Shown: positions 23,322 to 29,864 of the stretch, piece after piece | How positions within the stretch are numbered: position 1 is the stretch's first letter | Layout: each line of letters opens with the position of its first letter | Translations under genes and position numbers: made by a program | The notes under the pieces: generated by a model | Told to the model about the DNA's origin: nothing | The model's input: the letters and a program-made list of their open reading frames with translations, nothing else | Database searches by the model: none | Assembly (NCBI GenBank): GCA_014378765.1 | Contig: JACMNA010000034.1 | Span: 1-43,104 of the forward strand | Source of the DNA: Bdellovibrio sp. | Lineage (GTDB): Bacteria > Bdellovibrionota > Bdellovibrionia > Bdellovibrionales > Bdellovibrionaceae | Length of the DNA stretch: 43,104 bases | Reading direction: 5' to 3'

Positions 23322-24377
23322 GTGAAACCAATTGAATGCGTGCTGGCGGTAGAAACCAGTTGTGACGACACTTCCGTAGCCATTGTGAAAGATAGTGGCT
23401 ATGTTGTGTGCCAAGTGTCAGCGCATCAAGATTTAGCGCACGCCCCCTACGGCGGAATTGTTCCTGAAATTGCCAGTCGCAATCATTCGGTCGCACTTTT
23501 GCCACTGATCACGCATGTTTTAGAAAAAGCGCAATTGAATTGGTCGCAAATTAATGGGTTAGCCGTGACGAATCGCCCTGGTTTGATTGGTTCTCTCATC
23601 GTTGGAATTATGACTATAAAAACAATTTCACAAGCCTACGACATTCCGTTAATTGGAGTTAATCATCTAGAGGGCCATTTGCTGGCGCCATTTTTAAAAG
23701 ACGATCAGTACGCGCCGCCGCAAGTTTTTAATTATCCTTACTTAGCTTTGGCGGTCAGTGGAGGACACACCAGTCTTTACTGGGTTGCAGAGTTTGGTCA
23801 GTACACTGTTGTAGGCACCACCAAAGATGATGCCGCCGGTGAAGCCTTCGATAAATTCGCAAAGATGGCAGGCCTTGGTTATCCGGGTGGGGCTCAGGTT
23901 GACCGCTTCGCCCAAAATGGCAATACCGCGGCCTATGATTTTCCACGCAGTTTAGCAATCGAAGATAATTTAATGATGAGTTTCAGTGGACTTAAATCTT
24001 CAGCGCAAAGAATGTTAGAGAAGATGGGGCCCGAAGAGGTTTTAAAAAATCGTGGAGATTTGTGTGCTTCTTTTCAAGAAGCCATCGTCGATATCTTAGT
24101 AAAAAAAATGATTCGAGCTTCTGAACGGTTTAATTGCAAAAAAATTGTTTTAACGGGTGGGGTTAGCGCGAACACGCGATTGCGCGCGCAATTTCAAGCC
24201 GTAGCGCTGAAGCACAACTTTCAAGTTGTAATTCCGCCGCTCCGTTACTGCACTGATAATGCCGCGATGATTGCATACACGGGATTGTTAAAACTACAAC
24301 GGGGCGAGAAGTCAGATTTAACTTTAGGACCTTCTTCGCAATCATTCGAAAACGATTTTAAATTCGATTTACAATAG
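23322..24377 (+). CDS. tsaD: tRNA N6-adenosine threonylcarbamoyltransferase
   Basis: TsaD transfers the threonylcarbamoyl group to A37 of tRNAs that read ANN codons (t6A), working with TsaB and TsaE. The protein has 351 residues. Motifs: VLAVETSCDDTSVA (ATP site), HAPYGGIVPEIASRNH, the metal-binding pair in GVNHLEGHLLAP, ALAVSGGHTSLY, GEAFDKFAKMAGLGYPGG and LTGGVSANTRLR. The start is GTG at 23322, three bases after the previous stop; no other start fits the family's N-terminus. The gene is essential in many bacteria and is carried here on the pal transcript. Confidence 0.97.
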   Translation: MKPIECVLAVETSCDDTSVAIVKDSGYVVCQVSAHQDLAHAPYGGIVPEIASRNHSVALLPLITHVLEKAQLNWSQINGLAVTNRPGLIGSLIVGIMTIKTISQAYDIPLIGVNHLEGHLLAPFLKDDQYAPPQVFNYPYLALAVSGGHTSLYWVAEFGQYTVVGTTKDDAAGEAFDKFAKMAGLGYPGGAQVDRFAQNGNTAAYDFPRSLAIEDNLMMSFSGLKSSAQRMLEKMGPEEVLKNRGDLCASFQEAIVDILVKKMIRASERFNCKKIVLTGGVSANTRLRAQFQAVALKHNFQVVIPPLRYCTDNAAMIAYTGLLKLQRGEKSDLTLGPSSQSFENDFKFDLQ

Positions 24378-24385
24378 GAGATTTT

Positions 24386-25189
24386 TTGACGGCCGCCGAA
24401 CGCTTAGAAAAACGCATGAACGAAATTAGAATTTTTGCCAAGAAGTCACTGGGGCAAAACTTTTTAATTTCTGACGGTGTTATTACTAAAATTATTGCGG
24501 CCACTGAAAGCTTTCAAGCTGAAAAAATTGTAGAAATTGGCCCCGGTTGTGGAGCCTTAACCGATTTATTACGGGTAAAATATAAGGATATTATCTTAAT
24601 CGAACTTGATCGAGACTTAATTGAGTTTTGGAAAAATGAAAACATGCAAGTTATCGCGGGCGATGCCTTACGAATCGATTGGAATTTTGCCAAAGGTCGT
24701 CTATTAGTAAGCAATCTACCGTATCAAATTTCATCTTCGATTGTCATTGATCGCAGCTTAGAAAAAGAAATGCTTATCGGAATGGTTTTAATGTTTCAAA
24801 AAGAAGTTGCGCAAAGAATACGTGCGAATTGTCAGACCGAACACTACGGTATGTTAAGCGTTATCGCGCAAGAGTTTTGGACTATGGAAACCGTGTGTGA
24901 AGCGGGTCCCCGCGATTTTAAACCGGCCCCTAAAATAGCAAGCCGCGTATTAAAATTCACGCCGCGCGAAAGCACCGTACAAGACCGCAAAAAATACCTT
25001 TCATTTGTCAAAGCTTGTTTCAAGCAGCGGCGCCGAGTGCTCAGTACAAATATTTCTTCATTAGATGAACATTTTGATCGCTCGCGTTTGCCAGCTTGGA
25101 GCCTTGAACACAAAAAGAGTGACAAAGTACGGGCCGAAGAGTTAAGTCCAACCGAGCTAAACTCGCTGTATCATTATTTAAAGGTTTAA
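24386..25189 (+). CDS. rsmA: 16S rRNA (adenine-1518/1519-N6)-dimethyltransferase
   Basis: RsmA (KsgA) dimethylates two adjacent adenosines in helix 45 of 16S rRNA late in 30S assembly. The protein has 267 residues. Motifs: the family signature AKKSLGQNFL, the SAM site IVEIGPGCGALTDLL, acidic IELDRDLI, GDALRID and the catalytic NLPYQISS (NLPY). The C-terminal domain contains FKPAPKIASRVLKF. The start is TTG at 24386 with ATAGGAG five bases upstream; the ATG at codon 11 (MNEIRIF) would also keep all motifs. It is nine bases after tsaD. Confidence 0.95.
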   Translation: MTAAERLEKRMNEIRIFAKKSLGQNFLISDGVITKIIAATESFQAEKIVEIGPGCGALTDLLRVKYKDIILIELDRDLIEFWKNENMQVIAGDALRIDWNFAKGRLLVSNLPYQISSSIVIDRSLEKEMLIGMVLMFQKEVAQRIRANCQTEHYGMLSVIAQEFWTMETVCEAGPRDFKPAPKIASRVLKFTPRESTVQDRKKYLSFVKACFKQRRRVLSTNISSLDEHFDRSRLPAWSLEHKKSDKVRAEELSPTELNSLYHYLKV

Positions 25190-25192
25190 CGA

Positions 25193-25645
25193 ATGTCGAT
25201 TTTAATTATTCAAGAAAATAAAACGGCCCGGTATGATTATCATATCATCGAAACTTTCGAAGCTGGTTTAGTTTTAACGGGCAGCGAAGTGAAGGCCATT
25301 CGGGCCCGCACGATGCAGTTAAAAGACTCGTACGTATCGTTTAAGGGTAAAGAAGCTTTTTTACAGAATGCCCATATCAGCGAATATAAGGCCAGCAGTT
25401 ACAACAATCATCACCCCGAACGGCTTAGAAAACTTCTCTTACATCAACATGAGCTGAATGCGATCTACGATTCACTTCGCGAGCAAGGGCTCACTTGCGT
25501 TCCTTTAAAAGTATATTTCAAAAAGGGTCGCGTGAAAGTTGAGATTGCTTTAGTTAAAGGTAAAAAGAATCACGATAAACGCGAAGCCATTAAGAAGCGC
25601 GACGTGGATAATCAACTTCGACGGGTGAAGCAGACTTCACGCTAG
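25193..25645 (+). CDS. smpB: tmRNA-binding protein SmpB
   Basis: SmpB binds tmRNA and brings it to stalled ribosomes for trans-translation. The protein has 150 residues with the usual oligonucleotide-binding barrel. Motifs: ARYDYHIIETFEAGLVLTGSEVKAIR, LKDSYVSF, FLQNAHISEY and the basic tail KKNHDKREAIKKRDVDNQL. The ATG is three bases after rsmA. The last 56 bases overlap, on the opposite strand, the 3' end of the membrane-protein gene at 25590-26051. The tmRNA gene itself was not found in the window. Confidence 0.96.
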   Translation: MSILIIQENKTARYDYHIIETFEAGLVLTGSEVKAIRARTMQLKDSYVSFKGKEAFLQNAHISEYKASSYNNHHPERLRKLLLHQHELNAIYDSLREQGLTCVPLKVYFKKGRVKVEIALVKGKKNHDKREAIKKRDVDNQLRRVKQTSR

Positions 25646-26051
25646 CCAATTGGGCCCGTTGCGGCTCAATTTCAGATGAGCGTTTGAGCGAGTATGGCTC
25701 TGACGTAATAAATTTTTTCCAAATTAAAAAATTCCAAGTTCCTTGGGCGGCTAATGACCCTAAAATTAAAAAGGCGATCCATTTTTTTTCAAACTGAATA
25801 TTATCTTGAAGATTAAAGTGCGCCGGCAAATTTTTTTCGATGATTGAATAGTTTTGATAAATCCAATAGATAACGGGCGAAAGTATAACCCCTTGCACAG
25901 CCAAACCCATGGCAACCATTTTAACTAGCTGCAGTGACATACTGTATTTAAAGCTCTCGTACTTTTTAATAAAAAAGTTCCATTGAGGTTTTCGTTTTCC
26001 GAAGTGATTACCAATTAACATGTCTTCTTTTCGGACATTTTTGTTTGTCAT
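25590..26051 (-). CDS. Hypothetical two-helix membrane protein
   Basis: A 153-residue protein with two predicted membrane segments, about residues 42-64 (LVKMVAMGLAVQGVILSPVIYWIY) and about 90-110 (WIAFLILGSLAAQGTWNFLIW). Both ends are basic and polar. I do not recognise the family. It is convergent with smpB and its last 56 bases are antisense to the smpB 3' end, so the final 18 residues are encoded opposite SmpB's basic tail. The start at ATG 26051 lies 28 bases from the divergent lipoprotein gene. GATTAGAAT-type promoter elements in that short gap could serve either direction. Confidence 0.65.
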   Translation of the reverse strand: MTNKNVRKEDMLIGNHFGKRKPQWNFFIKKYESFKYSMSLQLVKMVAMGLAVQGVILSPVIYWIYQNYSIIEKNLPAHFNLQDNIQFEKKWIAFLILGSLAAQGTWNFLIWKKFITSEPYSLKRSSEIEPQRAQLASVKSASPVEVDYPRRAS

Positions 26052-26079
26052 TTAACCGATTCTGATTAGAATAAGACCT

Positions 26080-26703
26080 ATGAATAGTCGCATTTTTTTA
26101 TTAGCCAGCACGATCGCTTTTATAATGTCTTGCCAATCAATGTCTACCAATTCGGACGGGAGCCCGACTAAAGACTTAGTCGATCCTAAATACAGTCTAG
26201 CGAAAGACCGTTCTGAATTTGAACAATTGCGCGAATCAATTCCTTCGAACACGCGTCGAGCCAACGACGAAAAAGCATTTACGGCTGAAATAATGGGTGC
26301 CGTTAAATACGAACCCGATGTGGTTCGTGATAAAATGAATCATTTAGTTCAAAAGAAGCGCGAATTATTTAATAAAGATATGACCAAGAAGCGCGAAGAA
26401 TTCAACAAGAACGAACGAAAAAATCGCGAGCAGTTTACGAAACAACTTGAAGAAGAACGTAAAGACTTCTCGGGGCGTAAAGCCGACCGCGAAAAGCGTG
26501 CCTCTTTTTATGACGATCAAGATGAGAAACGACGAGAATTCTCGGCCGAACAAAAAGATAAACGCGAATCTTTTGAAGCTGATGTTCGCGAAGAACGTAA
26601 AAATTTCGAAGATTATCTTAAAGAAAAAAATGATGAGTTTCAGGTCGAGCTTAAACAGTATCGCCTGCGGTGGAATGAAAAAAATAAGACTGAATCTCAA
26701 TAA
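26080..26703 (+). CDS. Lipoprotein with long 11-residue-periodic charged helix
   Basis: A 207-residue predicted lipoprotein: the signal ends at the lipobox IMSC with C18. Residues about 20-60 are a polar linker. From about residue 90 to the end it is an uninterrupted, highly charged helix rich in K, R, E and D. Aromatics recur every 11 residues: F97, F108, F119, F130, then F143 (a 13-residue step), F154, F165, F176, F187 and W198. Eleven residues are three helical turns, so all aromatics lie on one face, a hendecad coiled coil. I do not recognise the family. No ribosome site precedes the ATG, and TAGAAT ends seven bases upstream, so the mRNA may be leaderless. The TauE gene follows 17 bases later. 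Confidence 0.78.
   Translation: MNSRIFLLASTIAFIMSCQSMSTNSDGSPTKDLVDPKYSLAKDRSEFEQLRESIPSNTRRANDEKAFTAEIMGAVKYEPDVVRDKMNHLVQKKRELFNKDMTKKREEFNKNERKNREQFTKQLEEERKDFSGRKADREKRASFYDDQDEKRREFSAEQKDKRESFEADVREERKNFEDYLKEKNDEFQVELKQYRLRWNEKNKTESQ
26368..26676 (+). repeat. 33-base coding periodicity (hendecad repeat)
   Basis: Nine 11-residue units, one of them lengthened to 13, each end in Phe (last Trp). Typical wording is K/R-R-E-x-F. The DNA copies have diverged, so the repeat is conserved at protein level. Confidence 0.8.
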
Positions 26704-26720
26704 AATGCAAGGGCCTTTCA

Positions 26721-27539
26721 GTGTATGAAGTATTGCTTTTTCTAATCGCAATTGTCGCCGGTTTTTTTGGGTCACTGCTTGGCATTGGTGGCGGAATGAT
26801 TATTATTCCAGTTCTAACTTTGTGGCTTGAAATTGATATTCGTTATGCGATTCCGGCCAGCCTCATTTCAATTATTGCAACCTCTTCCGGAGCAGCCGCT
26901 AGTTTTCTGAAAGATCATCTGACGAATATCAAGGTGGCCGTATTACTTGAAGTAGGGACCGTATTTGGCGCGATCACCGGATTTTTATTAGTCAACGCGA
27001 TACGGCCTTCAGTCAGTTACTTTTTATTTGCGGGGTTCCTAATTTTTTCAGCCTTGATGATGTTTAGAAAACGTGAAGAAAATTTAGCGGTCATCGACCA
27101 CCCGTGGTCAATTCAGTTGGGCCTTGCGAATTCCATTCGAGATAAACAGGGGCAACCCATTCACTACAAAGTAGCAAAAGTTCGCCTGGGCTTAGTGCTT
27201 ATGTACTTCGCCGGAATCTTATCGGCGCTGTTGGGTATCGGCAGTGGCGTTTTAAAAGTTTTAGCTATGGACGGCGCTATGAAATTGCCAATTAAGGTTT
27301 CTTCGGCTACTTCAAATTTTATGATTGGCGTAACGGCAGCGGCCAGTGCGGGCGCCTATTTCATTAAAGGCGACATTCACCCTCAAATTGTAGGCCCCGT
27401 GGCGATTGGAATAATTTTTGGTTCATGGGTTGGCGCACGGGCAATGATAAAAATGCATCCACAACTTATTCGTAAGTTATTTATAGCATTACTTGTTATC
27501 TTAGCCGTGCAAATGACCGTGAAAGGGCTGCGCACATGA
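26721..27539 (+). CDS. TauE/SafE-family sulfite/sulfonate exporter-type membrane protein
   Basis: A 272-residue inner-membrane protein with about eight hydrophobic segments in two related halves. Each half carries the family's glycine-rich turn: GSLLGIGGGMIIIPVL near the N-terminus and SALLGIGSGVLKVLAM in the middle. The family (formerly DUF81) moves small sulfur-containing or organic anions; the substrate here cannot be told. The start is GTG at 26721 with AAGGG upstream. Its stop overlaps the ATG of a DUF1634 gene (ATGA), a pairing found in many genomes. Confidence 0.9.
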   Translation: MYEVLLFLIAIVAGFFGSLLGIGGGMIIIPVLTLWLEIDIRYAIPASLISIIATSSGAAASFLKDHLTNIKVAVLLEVGTVFGAITGFLLVNAIRPSVSYFLFAGFLIFSALMMFRKREENLAVIDHPWSIQLGLANSIRDKQGQPIHYKVAKVRLGLVLMYFAGILSALLGIGSGVLKVLAMDGAMKLPIKVSSATSNFMIGVTAAASAGAYFIKGDIHPQIVGPVAIGIIFGSWVGARAMIKMHPQLIRKLFIALLVILAVQMTVKGLRT

Positions 27540-27904
27540 ATACAGAACTAATTGAGCTCGAGCTTTTTGTCGCGAAGCTATTACGCCGTGGGGTTCTGAT
27601 TGCCGGTCTACTTATACTTGTTGGGTGGATGCTTCAGATCAGTTTTAAAGACAACGTCTTCACTAACTACCATGAATATCACGCGGCACCTTTGCTATTT
27701 ACATTGCATGAGTTCGTCTCGCAGAAGGCCTACAGTAAGTTAATTGCGTATTTTGGTTTAGTCGTTCTCATTAGCTTACCAATATTAAGAGTCATTATGA
27801 CTGGTATTATTTTTCTAAAACAAAAAAATTTTCGCATGGCAGGTTTGGTTGCTATTGTGCTAATTGGTTTAACAATAAGTTTATGTCTAGGTTTTGCGAT
27901 CTAG
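27536..27904 (+). CDS. DUF1634 membrane protein
   Basis: A 122-residue protein with three predicted membrane segments (about residues 18-34, 68-88 and 100-120). The N-terminal LIELELFVAKLLRRGVLIAGLLIL and the helix with LPILRVIMTGIIFL match the DUF1634 pattern. These proteins are usually encoded right after TauE/SafE exporters, as here with a four-base overlap, and are thought to be accessory subunits. The gene's last four bases overlap the convergent PilZ gene. Confidence 0.8.
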   Translation: MNTELIELELFVAKLLRRGVLIAGLLILVGWMLQISFKDNVFTNYHEYHAAPLLFTLHEFVSQKAYSKLIAYFGLVVLISLPILRVIMTGIIFLKQKNFRMAGLVAIVLIGLTISLCLGFAI

Positions 27905-28578
27905 TCGTCATCTTTGCGCCGGTGAATTCGATCAAGCTGCATCAGTAAAGTTTGTAACTCACTTAAAAGTTCAGCGGACGGGTCGATATATTTTAGCCCT
28001 AATTGCAATATACGAGATTCTTTAATGACCTTAATGTGCTTCGCCGTAGTTAAAATATTTGCATTGTCGAACTCATTCACTTTAATATGAATAACAACCT
28101 TGCTGTCTTGTTCGACGTTTAAATCGGCTGCATCTTTAATCGAAACTAAGCAGCCGCCTAAACTTAAATCACGCAACTCTGTCATTATATTCAAACTTCG
28201 ACCATCAATCGTTTTTAGTTCGCACAAATAAGTCACGTTACTTGGAATATTAACTCTAAAATCATTTCTGCGTTGTAATTGAAATAGCTGGTTGGGGTAC
28301 CCTAGCAGTAATTCGGCATCAGTTGCTTTCAACGTCGACTTAAAATAATATTTGTCATCCTTAATGTCGAAGCTACAAACGATTGGTTCAGCTTGATACT
28401 TTTTAAAATTAAATCGGTAAACTGAAAATTCACGATCACTTTTTTTAGAAAGCATTTTCGTTTTGTGATACGTGTCATTAACCTTCATAATTAAATTTGA
28501 TTGGTTGCGCACAATAAATTCGAATGCTTCTTTTGCATTGCTTTCGCTAAGCTGATTAAAAAAAGATGGTTGGTTCAT
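27901..28578 (-). CDS. PilZ-domain protein (YcgR-like, c-di-GMP effector)
   Basis: A 225-residue protein. Residues about 1-105 form an N-terminal domain comparable in place to the YcgR N-terminal flagellar-brake domain. The PilZ domain begins at about 110 with the c-di-GMP-binding RxxxR motif (RRNDFR) followed by the DxSxxG motif (DLSLGG). Both motifs are intact, so ligand binding is expected. A basic/acidic tail ends RRKDDD. YcgR-type proteins slow flagellar rotation when c-di-GMP rises. The ATG overlaps the RlmM-like gene's stop (ATGA). The upstream promoter region of this three-gene unit has a sigma-28-type -10 sequence, which would fit a motility role. Confidence 0.85.
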   Translation of the reverse strand: MNQPSFFNQLSESNAKEAFEFIVRNQSNLIMKVNDTYHKTKMLSKKSDREFSVYRFNFKKYQAEPIVCSFDIKDDKYYFKSTLKATDAELLLGYPNQLFQLQRRNDFRVNIPSNVTYLCELKTIDGRSLNIMTELRDLSLGGCLVSIKDAADLNVEQDSKVVIHIKVNEFDNANILTTAKHIKVIKESRILQLGLKYIDPSAELLSELQTLLMQLDRIHRRKDDD

Positions 28579-29531
28579 GAGGTTCCTTTTCGAATCCAGG
28601 TTACTTCATTTTTATTGTGATATAAATGAATAATGCGTGAGCCTTCAAACTTTTCAAATTTTTTAAGCATATCAAAATCACATTCACCCTTAAATTTGAT
28701 TGTACAAACAAAATTTCGAACCCGTGAGTGTGTCTGCCAGAATTCGACCAGCTCAAGCAGTCGTTCGGGCGTACAAATAATATCGGAAAAAAGCCAAGTG
28801 ATATCTGGGTAATCAGTTGGTTTGATTGTGAAAGCATCATGGGCTTCATATAAAATATTTTTTATGCCACTCACCTGAGGTTCAAGCGGAGCCTTATCAA
28901 TTGAATAGACTTTAGCAACTTGTTCACTTAAGACCCAACTCCAGCCGCCCGGGCTTGATCCGAGGTCAATCGCAACATCTTCTTTTTTCAATTCAATATA
29001 GTTAAGCGCCAAAACTTCCCAAAGCTTAAGATAAGCTCGGTTCGGTGGGCTCGACTTATCTTCATTGAATTCATGCCACCCACCCGGAAACTGGCTAACC
29101 GGATGCGGACATATCAATAACGAGTCGTTTTCAAGTAGAGTCCAACTAAAATATTTAAAATCGAAAAGTGAAGGAACTTGGTATTCAATTCGTTTTAATT
29201 TTAATTCGCGCAAATCTTTTCGTAGACTGGTCGCCAGGGGGCTGTCAATCGCGGCATAATAATAGCCTCGGTTCTTTTGACCTTTAAGTATTTTCAATGC
29301 TTCATTCTTATTTTTAAAGGGAATTTTTTGCACTTGCGGCCACCAGTCTTGAGACCAAAGTGGTTTCTTGGCTAAAGGGGCCACAATAAAAAGTTTTGAA
29401 TTTTTAAAAATAATTTCGGTTTTAGATAAAATGAGCTCGTGTTCGAGCTCATTTTCATATCGCAAAAATGGAATCAGTATGTCGCAATTAAGCGGCAATT
29501 TTTTGAGGAGTGGCTGGAGAAAGTAATCCAC
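28575..29531 (-). CDS. RlmM-like FtsJ-type rRNA 2'-O-methyltransferase
   Basis: A 318-residue protein with an N-terminal RNA-binding-type domain and a C-terminal FtsJ/RrmJ fold. Visible motifs are RAYLKLWE (first catalytic Lys), the SAM site AIDLGSSPGGWSWVL, SIDKAPL, FSDIICTPERLL (catalytic Asp), CTIKFKG (second Lys) and NEVTWIRKG (Glu). This is the arrangement of RlmM, which methylates C2498 of 23S rRNA. The start is GTG at 29531, inside the previous gene, with no clear ribosome site, so translation is probably coupled; a TTG 11 codons further in is possible. Its stop overlaps the PilZ gene start. Confidence 0.82.
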   Translation of the reverse strand: MDYFLQPLLKKLPLNCDILIPFLRYENELEHELILSKTEIIFKNSKLFIVAPLAKKPLWSQDWWPQVQKIPFKNKNEALKILKGQKNRGYYYAAIDSPLATSLRKDLRELKLKRIEYQVPSLFDFKYFSWTLLENDSLLICPHPVSQFPGGWHEFNEDKSSPPNRAYLKLWEVLALNYIELKKEDVAIDLGSSPGGWSWVLSEQVAKVYSIDKAPLEPQVSGIKNILYEAHDAFTIKPTDYPDITWLFSDIICTPERLLELVEFWQTHSRVRNFVCTIKFKGECDFDMLKKFEKFEGSRIIHLYHNKNEVTWIRKGTS

Positions 29532-29790
29532 GTGAGTTTAACGCTGCAACGCATGCGTCCCAAAATTTTTCTTTAAGGTTAATTTCATTCGCATTAAATT
29601 TGGCTTTTGGATAAGTAGAATTATAGAAGTGATCACAGAACTGAGTCTCATTAGAACTTCTTAAAATTTTCATAAACATATTAAAGTGGATCTCGGTGAA
29701 AGTCTTATCGATCAGCATCTTTCGTAAGGCCGCTTCCGGCGTATGCGATAAAAATTCAAAGACTAGACTTGCGTCGTAATTGGTATTCAT
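29488..29790 (-). CDS. Small hypothetical protein
   Basis: A 100-residue soluble helical protein with no recognised motif. I start it at the ATG at 29790 because GGAGG lies eight bases upstream; an ATG at 29838 would place the ribosome site inside the gene. The 3' end overlaps the RlmM-like gene by 44 bases in another frame, so the two are probably coupled. It is the first gene of a small unit with the methyltransferase and PilZ genes. Its leader has a 9-bp inverted repeat and a GCCGATAA box. Confidence 0.65.
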   Translation of the reverse strand: MNTNYDASLVFEFLSHTPEAALRKMLIDKTFTEIHFNMFMKILRSSNETQFCDHFYNSTYPKAKFNANEINLKEKFWDACVAALNSRGLLSPATPQKIAA

Positions 29791-29837
29791 TGTTGGGTCC
29801 TCCATGAAGAACTTATCGGCCTTGACTAGACCCAACA
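29791..29837 (-). promoter_or_regulatory. Leader inverted repeat with GCCGATAA box
   Basis: On the minus strand, TGTTGGGTC and GACCCAACA form a perfect 9-bp inverted repeat around 29 bases, the right arm abutting the ATG at 29790 and overlapping the GGAGG site. Inside the loop, GCCGATAA (29813-29820) is a perfect sigma-28 -10, but no TAAA -35 lies 15 bases before it (CATG is there instead). Confidence 0.45.
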
Positions 29838-29864
29838 TGAATTAATTTTCAAATGCAAAACGTC

